Below, piece after piece: positions 1 to 8,011 of a stretch of DNA of 31,974 nucleotides. Source of the stretch: an uncultured Porphyromonadaceae bacterium (GTDB lineage Bacteria > Bacteroidota > Bacteroidia > Bacteroidales > Muribaculaceae); assembly GCA_900548975.1 (NCBI GenBank), contig URMS01000031.1:1-31974 (forward strand). Direction: 5' to 3'. Positions within the stretch are counted from its first letter, which is position 1. Every line of letters starts with the position of its first letter. The notes beneath the pieces are model-generated. The model was not told the DNA's origin and ran no database searches. It was given only the letters and a program-made list of their open reading frames with translations. A program made the position numbers and the translations under genes.

Positions 1-38
1 ATTGAATTTCAATTATTTCAAAGTACTCTTATGATTTT

Positions 39-623
39 TTAGTGGACACTAATGAAGAAGAGTGTGACAAGCAGCGAGGCGCATCCGCCCACAAGGAAGT
101 AGAGGAACACGGAGTATATGCTGATATTACGGAACGCATTTACTTCCATGAACAGCACCATGGTGGCGAACGGCACCGCAAAAGCGCCTATTATCATCAG
201 ACCCGGAATCACCAGGGGATTGTGGAACAGCATGGCGCACCAGTACAGTAGAATGAATGCGCTCACAAAACACAGCAGCACACGGCTGTAGAGCCATGGT
301 TTAGGCCATGTGGCCGACACTTCGTCGAGTTCGGGGGTAGTACGCGATGTGCCGCAGATAAATATATCTTCGGCCTCTTCGCGAGTGTGGTGCTTGAAAA
401 CGTTGGTGAAAAGGTCCTTCCAGTTGAGCTGCACGCTCTTGTCGTGGCCCATGTAGCCACTGAGGCCGTCGATAAACGATGATTTATCGTGTGAGCCCGA
501 TTTGCCGCTTCCGCCGGCCGATTGGGTTTTACGAGCGGTCTGGTTGCCTACGTACGCGCCGCAGTTGTTGCAAAATGAGGCGCCGTCGGGCAACTGATGC
601 CCGCAATTACCGCAAAATGCCAT
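39..623 (-). CDS. Zinc-ribbon membrane protein of the Hsp70/tubulin/vWA cluster
   Basis: A 194-aa protein, the last gene of the ten-gene minus-strand run, starting 8 nt after the stop of the 57-aa gene. The N-terminus is a clear zinc ribbon with Cys4, Cys7, Cys18 and Cys21 (CGNCG and CNNCG knuckles). A polar cytoplasmic stretch rich in Ser, Gly and Lys follows, then three hydrophobic segments at about residues 112-133, 136-160 and 167-192. The C-terminal segments recall the first part of PrsW-like intramembrane proteases, but no Glu-Glu motif is present and the ORF ends directly after a helix, so this may be a shortened relative or a different family. The function is unknown. By analogy with other zinc-ribbon membrane proteins the ribbon could bind a partner in the cytoplasm. 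The ORF itself is well supported by spacing and by the motif. Confidence 0.85.
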   Translation of the reverse strand: MAFCGNCGHQLPDGASFCNNCGAYVGNQTARKTQSAGGSGKSGSHDKSSFIDGLSGYMGHDKSVQLNWKDLFTNVFKHHTREEAEDIFICGTSRTTPELDEVSATWPKPWLYSRVLLCFVSAFILLYWCAMLFHNPLVIPGLMIIGAFAVPFATMVLFMEVNAFRNISIYSVFLYFLVGGCASLLVTLFFISVH

Positions 624-631
624 ATCAGAAT

Positions 632-805
632 TCAGAATAAAGATTTAACGAATGAAATTGCCGCGCCGACCGCTATGACAATACCCAGCACCATGCACAG
701 GAAGCGGAATATCTTGCGTTCGCGGGCCGATTTGAGCCTGACCCATCCGGGCACGAAGAGCCACAGGACCAGGCCGGCGGCGATGCATATTATAGTACCG
801 AACAT
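632..805 (-). CDS. Small two-helix membrane protein (57 aa)
   Basis: A short ORF between the transglutaminase-like and zinc-ribbon genes. It translates to 57 residues that start MFGTIICIAAGLVLWLFVPG and end in KSLF. There are two hydrophobic segments, about residues 2-20 and 35-54, separated by a basic loop (RLKSARERK), so the loop should be cytoplasmic. Its ATG overlaps the upstream stop as TGATG (803-807), a typical translational-coupling arrangement, and its stop lies 8 nt before the next ATG. These contacts on both sides and the clean hairpin topology are the evidence that it is a real gene. No family is recognised. A role as a small subunit or assembly factor of the neighbouring envelope proteins is inference only. 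Confidence 0.72.
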   Translation of the reverse strand: MFGTIICIAAGLVLWLFVPGWVRLKSARERKIFRFLCMVLGIVIAVGAAISFVKSLF

Positions 806-1881
806 CAGTTAAGTTTTTTCCATACCCAGCTGCCGTTCTCGAAGGCGTAAGCGTCGCGGCTGCGCGAGCAGTCGTAGTACGGTCCGCCGGGGTAAGCAGC
901 CTGCCAGTCGAGATTGAGCCACAGATGGTCACCGTCGCGACGCGTGGCGAGTGACGATATATTATATGCCGAGAAATGCTTTCGGATGGTGCTCATCACT
1001 TCGTTCTGGTCGAAAGGAGCGATATCGACCTCGGTGAAGGCATGCCCGCCGCGGGCGTTATGACCGGTGTTGATACAGGGGCGTCCGCCTACGGCAAGGA
1101 TGCACGAAGCGACAAGCACGGCGAAGTCGTCGCAGTCGCCGGTAAGCGATGCGTTGATCGACTCGGATGCGCGGGCCACATACTCGATATCGGCGGGATC
1201 ATTGACATAGCGCCATTTGTTGTAACAATAGTCGAAAATCTCGCATACCTGGCCGATATTGTACGGGCCTGGCGACTTGGCGGCAAGTTCGTTGGCAAAT
1301 TTTTTGGTATACGGCAGATTGTAGTCGCAGGCGTCCTCGAGCATCTCTACATTCTCATTGCCGTCGACAAACCAACCGCTCACACGGCGCTCGGAAGCCT
1401 GATAGGGAGGAAGGACGATATCGTCCTCCTGGTAGTTGATTACCTGAGGGGGTGCGGGAGTCGGTGTGACACCGTGCTTCTTGCCTTCGGCATACCAGCG
1501 GCGGAAATCGACAAGGCTGTCGACAAGCGGAGCACACTCGCGAAGCTCGGAAGTGCCGGTAACCAGAAGTTCGCGGTTGAGGTGACCGCCCGATTTCAGC
1601 AGCAGATATGCGGGATATTTGGTGCCCGGCTCCATGCTGTTGACGTCGTAGGTCTGGGAATTGTCGGGAAGAATGTATACTTTTTCGCCTACATAGCTCG
1701 AAAGCAGGCTCTCGCCTTCCTGAGAAGGCTCGATGCCGATAAGCGAAACAATGGCCCCGTTGTTGAGGCGCACGGTAGAACCGTCGATCACCGATTCGAT
1801 CTTGGTGCCGCGCATGCCTATAATAAGTACTGCAACGATTATCAGGGCGAAAAGGAATATTATTATTTTTTTAAGATCCAT
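805..1881 (-). CDS. Membrane-anchored protein with degenerate SNase-like and transglutaminase-like domains
   Basis: A 358-aa protein. Residues 5-23 form an uncleaved N-terminal membrane anchor, so the rest should be periplasmic. Residues about 27-130 look like a staphylococcal-nuclease (OB) fold, with the pattern VIDGSTVRL...VSLIGIEP. At the positions of the nuclease's metal-binding Asp and catalytic Arg there are Ser35 and Ser46, so this domain is probably not an active nuclease. Residues about 195-340 match the transglutaminase-like cysteine peptidase fold: a Cys in GDCDDFAVLVASC at about 249, a His in GGHAF at about 281 and an Asp in LNLDW at about 325 give a plausible Cys-His-Asp triad. 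The stop overlaps the next start by one base. In the cluster it may cleave or crosslink an envelope partner. The domain calls are by motif, and the substrate is unknown. Confidence 0.85.
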   Translation of the reverse strand: MDLKKIIIFLFALIIVAVLIIGMRGTKIESVIDGSTVRLNNGAIVSLIGIEPSQEGESLLSSYVGEKVYILPDNSQTYDVNSMEPGTKYPAYLLLKSGGHLNRELLVTGTSELRECAPLVDSLVDFRRWYAEGKKHGVTPTPAPPQVINYQEDDIVLPPYQASERRVSGWFVDGNENVEMLEDACDYNLPYTKKFANELAAKSPGPYNIGQVCEIFDYCYNKWRYVNDPADIEYVARASESINASLTGDCDDFAVLVASCILAVGGRPCINTGHNARGGHAFTEVDIAPFDQNEVMSTIRKHFSAYNISSLATRRDGDHLWLNLDWQAAYPGGPYYDCSRSRDAYAFENGSWVWKKLN

Positions 1882-1920
1882 ATGTATGCGGAAATGATTG
1901 GTTGTTGGCGTGAACAGGAC

Positions 1921-2661
1921 TTACACGCAGTTGACGGTACATTTTTTCACCATCATCCAGTAACCGTCCTCGAGACGCAGTTTGCCGTAGTCGGCCGGTG
2001 AGACTTCGAAGGAGTTAGCCGACTCGACATCGCCGGCTACATTGCACAGAGGCAACAGGAATGTCGACGCATTGGCACGCAGACGATGGAAACTGCGCGA
2101 CATGGGATAGAACGAAGCTTCGTTAGGCGAGGTGCACTCGACCACATAGAGCACACGACCGTCATTGGCATCGTTGAGGTAATTGTTCGATTCGAAACCG
2201 GCGCCATCAGGCTCGCCGAAGTACAGGCGTGTGACCTGAGTGTTCCGCGGAGCCTGCGCGGGAGCGGCTGCCGGCTGAGGCTGAGCCTGCGGCTGAGCTG
2301 CCTGAGGGGGCGCATACTGCGGCTGCGCAGGCCGGGGTGCGGCCTGAGGCTGTGGCGGACACACCGGCTGAGCGGGCTGCGGCGGCGCCATCTGCTCGCG
2401 CGGCCGGGAGGACGGCGGTTCGGGGGCTTTATAAGCCGGAGCGCCTGATCCGCGCCTGATTTCGACGACAAGCGGCTCGGCGTTGGCTGCGGCGAGCTGT
2501 GCCCGGAGATTTGCAACCTCCTTTTTGAGCTGTTCGACCTGCTCGGAGATGCGGTCGAAGCGTTTGTCCTGGGCTATCGACATCTCGACAAGGAAATTCA
2601 TGATTTCCGTAGTCGTGACGGGCTGCTGTTCGTCGTATCTGTTGTTATTGAAAGTAGACAT
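1921..2661 (-). CDS. Coiled-coil protein with Pro/Gln-rich linker and unknown C-terminal domain
   Basis: A 246-aa protein with no signal peptide or membrane segment, so probably cytoplasmic. Three parts are visible: an N-terminal helical region with a coiled coil at about residues 25-62 (heptads of the type ISEQVEQLKKEVANLRAQL), a low-complexity linker at about 75-142 made mostly of Pro, Gln and Ala, and a compact C-terminal region of about 100 residues beginning near TRLYFGEPDG. I do not recognise the C-terminal domain. It begins 25 nt downstream of a terminator-like hairpin, which separates it from the 1199-aa ATPase gene. The shape (oligomerising helix, flexible arm, globular head) suits an adaptor or scaffold, but that is inference. 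Confidence 0.85.
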   Translation of the reverse strand: MSTFNNNRYDEQQPVTTTEIMNFLVEMSIAQDKRFDRISEQVEQLKKEVANLRAQLAAANAEPLVVEIRRGSGAPAYKAPEPPSSRPREQMAPPQPAQPVCPPQPQAAPRPAQPQYAPPQAAQPQAQPQPAAAPAQAPRNTQVTRLYFGEPDGAGFESNNYLNDANDGRVLYVVECTSPNEASFYPMSRSFHRLRANASTFLLPLCNVAGDVESANSFEVSPADYGKLRLEDGYWMMVKKCTVNCV

Positions 2662-2687
2662 CGAATATTTAGATTAAGGGTGAGAGG

Positions 2688-2716
2688 AAAACCGGCCCGG
2701 CAAGTTACCGGGCCGG
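2688..2716 (-). terminator. Intrinsic terminator or attenuator inside the cluster
   Basis: A perfect 9-bp inverted repeat, CCGGCCCGG (2692-2700) and CCGGGCCGG (2708-2716), with a 7-nt loop. Read on the minus strand, the hairpin is followed directly by TTTT (2691-2688). It lies between the stop of the 1199-aa ATPase gene and the start of the 246-aa gene, in the direction of transcription. The stem is GC-rich and strong but the U-tract is short, so partial read-through (attenuation) is as likely as full termination. Confidence 0.7.
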
Positions 2717-2731
2717 ATTATTGGTCGCCGA

Positions 2732-5700
2732 TTATTTGAATTCGTTTTCAGCGAAGTTGGCCGACACTTCTTCCATCAGCAGCGATATGAACTGGAAGAA
2801 TAGCGAATCGGTGAGGAAGTCCTCGGGGACATTGTTCTCGGGAGCGCCTTTGATGATGTCAAGACACTTCAGCATCTCTTCCTGTTTGAGTTTGGGAATA
2901 CGGTTGCCCTGTGCCTCATAAAAAAGTCCTATGAAGTTCTTAACGTTTTCATATACCTGACCGATCTTGCCTTCGAGACGGCCTGCGGGTATGCCGATTT
3001 CTCCTTCTTCGATAGCACATACGGTATCGGCATCGCCGAAGGCAACCACGCGGTGCTGGCCCTCGACAGTGTTGAAGTTGATATATTCGTTCTCCAGACC
3101 CTTGATAGAACCGTACACGGTGGCCCGCTTGGGCGAAGGCACGTGTTTGATTTTGGTCTCTATCTCCTCAACCGGTTTACCGTAGAGCTTCGCGAGCACA
3201 GTACGAAGGAATTTGGTGGCATTCCGCTCGTTTGCCGGGTTAATGCTTATTAGATTCGAACCGTTGCCTGTGAGGTAGATGGTCATAGGCATTTCGTCGG
3301 GCGAAATCTTGTGGATCACCTGAGCGGTATGATAGAGAAGCGCGGCATTGTGGAGTTCGAGCATGAACTTAGGCACTTCGTTGTTGAAGATGTGCGCGAA
3401 GTCGTCGGGAGCCTGCGAGAAGCCGTAGTTCATCAGCGAGCTTATGGGAGCGTTCATATCAATCTTGCGTGTGCGGTCGAGCACGTTGGCCTGATTGTTG
3501 ATGGTCTCGCTGGCCACTTTCACGAAGTGACGCATATAGTTGTTCTGAGGAGCCGGATTCGGATGTGTATTGAGGTTACCGTCGAGATAGAGGGCATTGC
3601 CCGCAAAGCCGAACGAGGTGATGAACACAGGTGCGCCGTTGCGATAGCCCACGATGTCCGACGAACCGCCGCCTATATCTATGAGCACGGTAAGGTGGTG
3701 TACTTCCGAAGGCTTGGTGATACAGTAGAAGATAGGCGAGAGCGATTCGTTGGTACGCTTGACGTACTCGCGGATACGCTCGCGTCCGTTGGTCGAAAGC
3801 CGGCCCTCGGCATTGAGACATTCGGGATGGAAGAGTTTGGCGAAGTTGTACTCCCATGCGTTGGTGTACTCGGTGACGAGAGTGTCCTGAAATGACAGCG
3901 GGTAGGTCCACAGCAGGGTAACCCTGGTAAGATCGTAGCCGTTGGAGAGCATATTGGAGCGGATAATGAACATCAGTTCGCTCATAAAAGCGTAGAAATT
4001 GCCTTTCTTCGCTTCGTTGGTGGCGTATATACCGTGTTTGTTCTTACCGTAGAACCACTTGAACTCACCCTCGGCCATACAGTCGTAGCTTGTGCCGTCG
4101 CTGTTTTCACGCTGACCGATGGTATAGTATGCGAAGGGGATGGCACGGTTGAGCATCGGTATGCTGCCGTTGTTGTCCCTGTCTTCCTTATCAAGCTCCT
4201 TCAGGGTGTTGATGACAGTGGGGATGGGGAAATGGAAACCCTGGATAGTTTCGTCGTTGACTATACGCGAAGGGATAAATTCGCAAAGCTGAGCCGGAAG
4301 GCACTCTGTCTTCAGGGCTGCACCCTCGCGGTCGCTTTCCTTGAGAATAGCATCCTCGTTGAACATGGTGAGAGCCGGATTGTGGATAGCTTTCACCGGA
4401 TGCGACTTGTGCATGAACTCGAGTTCGTTGAAGTTCTTGTGCACCGTAGAGATATCCAGAATCTCATCCTGGGTATCGGAATTGGGTGATATGTGCTTGT
4501 AAGCAATATAGGTATTGGAAGTACCGAGGTCGACAGCCACATAGGTCTCGAGTTTGTCGACACACTTCACTGGCTGCAGATTGGGTACTATAAGCGCTGT
4601 GGCATTTATATCCACCGGATTGCCGTCGGCGTCGGTCAACGGCCCGGGAACTTTCACGCTCAGCTGAGCAAAAGCGACCGAAATGCAATCGTCGCCGTCT
4701 CTGAGATGCTCGCCCGACACCTGATAGTAAGTGCAGTTGATGGGAGCATTGCCTTCGTCCATAGTGCTGGTGATATTGCGCTTCACCTGATCCTTCGGAT
4801 ACTGCCGCCCCTGAGTATCGTCTTTGTAGAAGAACTTTATATCCCAGGAGCCGGATTCGAACGAATTGTAGAACATAACCTTGTATATGTTCTCGAACTC
4901 GTTGCTCCTGACAAAAGGATATATGCCGAATACGAAGCTCTTGGTGTCGCTGCCGCTCACCACCAAACCGTTGGGATAGGCGCATGCCATGCCCTGATTG
5001 CGGGTATAATAGTCGCGGCGCAGTTCAATCTTGCCTCCTGTGGTGAGAGTGAGGGTAAGGAGGGCGCAGTAGTGGTTGTCGTCGTACTTCTTTATCTTGA
5101 GGTTGCTTACGAGCTCGGAGAGATCGAGATACTGCAGGGCTTTCTCCTTAATGGGCACCAGACAGCGGCGGTATTCGATGTGGTTGTACTCGTAGGGTAC
5201 GGCCATATATTTGTCGTCGATGTCGTAGGGCAGCACGAAGAGAGCATCGGAAAGAAGGTCGTTGACAGTAAGCCAGGGCATGAGCTTGAGGCCGTCGGGA
5301 CTCTGGCGCTCGCCGATTGGCTTCTGAAATTCGCTCAGACTCACCTTGAAGTTGAATGGCTTTTCGAGGAACAGCACATATTTGAGATATGTGCGGTCGA
5401 TATCGTCGGGACGGAAATATGTGTCGCCCTTGGGTGTCTTGACCTTGGGAAGCTCGCCTGCCTGAGGTGCAAGATTGAAGTCAGGAAACTCAGTGGCAAA
5501 CAATCTGTTGGCCAGATTGGCCACATCGACATTCTGCGACAGAGCTGAGAAAAGATTGGCGTAGATGCCGGACAGACCACTGCCTTTGAGAAGCAGATAG
5601 AGGAATTCGAGGAACCGCGGGTCGCGGCCCTCGAAAAGACGCCAGTCGGTCTTGTTGGCCGAAAGCATAGGACGGCCGTTCGAGTTCAGGCCGGCATCAT

Positions 5701-6331
5701 AGAGATCACAGTCGGCCTTGGTGAAGTAGCCGGTGAAAGGCGATGTGGCGGCGAAAGTGGCGCCCTTGTATTTGAAAACATAGAGCTGCGAGAAGTCGAA
5801 CGTATAGGAATAGCCCGGAATCACACGGTCCTTTATGACTTCATTGTAGCTTTTGCGGTAGAGATCGAGAGTCTCGATATAGCGTCCGAGCGAGGAATTG
5901 TTGGCCAAAGCGACGGCGTGGTCGGCACGGTTGCGGGTCACGAGGTCGATAAGCTCTACGGTTATGCCCTTCTCCTTGAGATCGAGGTCGGTGAAGTTGT
6001 ACATGAGCTCGAACATGTCGAGGCAGTGCGACATTGCGCGCACATAGTCATCGGAAATCGAGTTGCTGCGCAGCTGGGCCTCGGTGAGCACGCCGCGGCC
6101 GGCGGTAAGCTCGCGGAAGGCGATGTCGGTGACATGCATGCGGGCATAGGGCGACGGAATAGAGGTTATCTTGGCACCTCCGGCCGACACCATATACGCA
6201 GGGTCGTTGAAGTACGAGTTCCCGTAGGGATTATGAGCCTGCCCGGGACCCATCTGTGTGTAGACTGCAAACGGTTCGCGGTTGGCACTGTTGACGGACC
6301 TTACTTTAAGTCCGAAAATATAATCTTTCAT
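2732..6331 (-). CDS. Large protein with unknown N-terminal half and C-terminal Hsp70/actin-type ATPase
   Basis: A 1199-aa cytoplasmic-looking protein with no signal peptide or membrane helix. Residues 1 to about 590 match nothing I recognise. The rest shows the three nucleotide-binding signatures of the actin/Hsp70/sugar-kinase superfamily in order: phosphate-1 VAVDLGTSNTYIAY near 593, phosphate-2 LIDIGGGSSDIVGY near 880 and the adenosine motif IYLTGNGSNLI near 1015. The C-terminal 180 residues are helical and acidic. It lies 33 nt after the tubulin-like gene and is a second, diverged copy of the ATPase module found in the 1260-aa protein. It is far longer than a canonical DnaK (about 640 aa) and lacks the usual substrate-binding domain sequence. 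It may be a client-binding or filament-forming ATPase; the ATP-binding fold is well supported, the role is not. Confidence 0.9.
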   Translation of the reverse strand: MKDYIFGLKVRSVNSANREPFAVYTQMGPGQAHNPYGNSYFNDPAYMVSAGGAKITSIPSPYARMHVTDIAFRELTAGRGVLTEAQLRSNSISDDYVRAMSHCLDMFELMYNFTDLDLKEKGITVELIDLVTRNRADHAVALANNSSLGRYIETLDLYRKSYNEVIKDRVIPGYSYTFDFSQLYVFKYKGATFAATSPFTGYFTKADCDLYDAGLNSNGRPMLSANKTDWRLFEGRDPRFLEFLYLLLKGSGLSGIYANLFSALSQNVDVANLANRLFATEFPDFNLAPQAGELPKVKTPKGDTYFRPDDIDRTYLKYVLFLEKPFNFKVSLSEFQKPIGERQSPDGLKLMPWLTVNDLLSDALFVLPYDIDDKYMAVPYEYNHIEYRRCLVPIKEKALQYLDLSELVSNLKIKKYDDNHYCALLTLTLTTGGKIELRRDYYTRNQGMACAYPNGLVVSGSDTKSFVFGIYPFVRSNEFENIYKVMFYNSFESGSWDIKFFYKDDTQGRQYPKDQVKRNITSTMDEGNAPINCTYYQVSGEHLRDGDDCISVAFAQLSVKVPGPLTDADGNPVDINATALIVPNLQPVKCVDKLETYVAVDLGTSNTYIAYKHISPNSDTQDEILDISTVHKNFNELEFMHKSHPVKAIHNPALTMFNEDAILKESDREGAALKTECLPAQLCEFIPSRIVNDETIQGFHFPIPTVINTLKELDKEDRDNNGSIPMLNRAIPFAYYTIGQRENSDGTSYDCMAEGEFKWFYGKNKHGIYATNEAKKGNFYAFMSELMFIIRSNMLSNGYDLTRVTLLWTYPLSFQDTLVTEYTNAWEYNFAKLFHPECLNAEGRLSTNGRERIREYVKRTNESLSPIFYCITKPSEVHHLTVLIDIGGGSSDIVGYRNGAPVFITSFGFAGNALYLDGNLNTHPNPAPQNNYMRHFVKVASETINNQANVLDRTRKIDMNAPISSLMNYGFSQAPDDFAHIFNNEVPKFMLELHNAALLYHTAQVIHKISPDEMPMTIYLTGNGSNLISINPANERNATKFLRTVLAKLYGKPVEEIETKIKHVPSPKRATVYGSIKGLENEYINFNTVEGQHRVVAFGDADTVCAIEEGEIGIPAGRLEGKIGQVYENVKNFIGLFYEAQGNRIPKLKQEEMLKCLDIIKGAPENNVPEDFLTDSLFFQFISLLMEEVSANFAENEFK

Positions 6332-6364
6332 TGATAGGATGCGATTTTAGAATTATGGGAGAAC

Positions 6365-8005
6365 TTAGATGTCGCACTTGTCCTTCAGAACCTCATCGAA
6401 AGCCATCGAAGTAAGCCTCAGAAGATATGGCAGTTGCAGATGAGCTTTGGGTTTCTTGACGGTATTTTTCGAGTGTGTGCCGAATATATAGTCGGCGATT
6501 TTTGGCTCGACTGCTACCGTATAATATTCTTTCTTGAAAATACCCTTCGACTTGGTCTCGACCTTGGCGATGCCATTGCCGCCGTCATTGAAGAATCGAC
6601 GGGTGATATTGAGGTAATCGATATCGTTGGCGTTATAAGGGAAGAACTGGAATGTGCGGCGTGCACTGGCATTGTTGAGGTCCCCGAACCATGCATCCCA
6701 TTCCTTGAAGAAAGCGTTCAGTCCCCATGCGGCGGGATAATTCTGTGTCTCGACCGTAACTGTATCGTTGAGTTTCTTTACATCGTTGATCGGAGCAGGC
6801 TTCGGGCGGCCGGCTACAGCATAACGGATCTCCTCGGTGATGCCGAGGTCGGTGGTATAAGCCTTAGCGTTGGCGATGTCATGGTGCAGGAAGCCATCGG
6901 TAGTATTGGTGAAGTATTCGCGCAGAAGCTGGAACTTGATCATGGCCCTTTTCACTTCGGGCATTATGACACTCGACACATTGGCCACACCGGGATTACC
7001 GGCCTGGTCATCGTTCAGACCCCAGACAGGCTCCTTATAGACAATTGTAGACTGATTAGTGCCCTTTGCGAAATCGATAAGCGACATAGCCCCAAGAAGC
7101 TCGACTATGTGCACGGGATTATCCTGCTTGGCACCGCCAACGTAGTGAGGATAGTGAGCGCGGTTATCGTCGCCTACGTAGTAGAGATAGTCCATCTGTC
7201 GGCTCATGTAGTCATCGTAGTACATAAGGGCCGCACGGGTCTTTGTGCTAAAAGAATCGGAGTTAACGTCGTATTTCTCGGTGTTGATAACCCTTTCTTT
7301 GGCATCATGCGCATCCTCGCTCTCGAAGTCGAAATAGGGAAGAATTGCCACGCCGCCGACGGTGGGGCGGTTCTTGGCGCCCGACATGAAGCTGTTGACA
7401 ATCAGGGGAAAACCGGCCGCGCCGGTACCGCCGAAGAGCGAACCGACCACAACAACGCCGTCGCCTGTGGTGGCGTTCTGCAGAATAGTGGCGAACTGCG
7501 GGTCGCGGAACGACAGTGTGTTGAGCACAACCGATCCGATATTGGGATTGCCTACGAAGCCCACGGTAAGAGGCATCTCGAGATCATCCTGTGAGAAGAG
7601 CAGATTACGCTCTTCGAGCACTAAACGCTGCAGTTCGTCCTCCTTTTTCAGATTGCCGATAATCTGCTCAAGATTGCCGATAGTATTACCGGCGATATCA
7701 AGAAGAATGGGATCGTTGATTTTGGTCTGGAAGAATGAACCGCGCTGCTCGGCCGGAATAAGCTGACACAGGGTGCCAATACCGGCTGTGCCTCCGCTGA
7801 GACCTTTATTGTAAAAACTTATCAGGTTCTTGCATCGTGTGAGCGCCGCCGAATTTTTGTCGTTGTCGACAAATACGGGGGTCACCGAGTTGGCGTTGAT
7901 CTTGACACCGGCAGCCAGAAGCATGATAAGCGAACGCATGACGCGCTCACCGCTGCCGCCGATGGCAAATACATATAGATTGTTCATATAGAAGTTTTTA
8001 TGCAT
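6365..8005 (-). CDS. Tubulin/FtsZ-like GTPase
   Basis: A 546-aa protein whose N-terminus has the glycine-rich first loop of tubulin-type GTPases (VFAIGGSGERVMRSL, Gly16-Gly19). The diagnostic phosphate-binding loop sits at about residues 189-200 as SLFGGTGAAGFP, comparable with the GGGTGSG signature. The length and the replacement of Gly by Phe at the first signature position point to the divergent bacterial tubulin-like families (Tubulin_2 type) rather than FtsZ. No membrane segment is seen. The start is ambiguous: ATG at 8005 lies 6 nt after the preceding stop, but an in-frame ATG at 7987 gives MNNLYVF, which matches where tubulin folds usually begin and may be the true start. GTP binding is predicted with good confidence; polymerisation is not demonstrated by sequence. 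Confidence 0.88.
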   Translation of the reverse strand: MHKNFYMNNLYVFAIGGSGERVMRSLIMLLAAGVKINANSVTPVFVDNDKNSAALTRCKNLISFYNKGLSGGTAGIGTLCQLIPAEQRGSFFQTKINDPILLDIAGNTIGNLEQIIGNLKKEDELQRLVLEERNLLFSQDDLEMPLTVGFVGNPNIGSVVLNTLSFRDPQFATILQNATTGDGVVVVGSLFGGTGAAGFPLIVNSFMSGAKNRPTVGGVAILPYFDFESEDAHDAKERVINTEKYDVNSDSFSTKTRAALMYYDDYMSRQMDYLYYVGDDNRAHYPHYVGGAKQDNPVHIVELLGAMSLIDFAKGTNQSTIVYKEPVWGLNDDQAGNPGVANVSSVIMPEVKRAMIKFQLLREYFTNTTDGFLHHDIANAKAYTTDLGITEEIRYAVAGRPKPAPINDVKKLNDTVTVETQNYPAAWGLNAFFKEWDAWFGDLNNASARRTFQFFPYNANDIDYLNITRRFFNDGGNGIAKVETKSKGIFKKEYYTVAVEPKIADYIFGTHSKNTVKKPKAHLQLPYLLRLTSMAFDEVLKDKCDI

Positions 8006-8011
8006 TATAGG

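Noticed and set aside
1..38. AT-rich short palindrome near the window start (ATTGA/TCAAT)
   Set aside because: The stem is only 5 bp of A and T, with no adjacent U-tract or sign of function.
2260..2440. Possible tandem DNA repeat in the Pro/Gln-rich part of the 246-aa gene
   Set aside because: The stretch is compositionally biased in codons for Pro, Gln and Ala but has no fixed repeat unit that can be followed through it.
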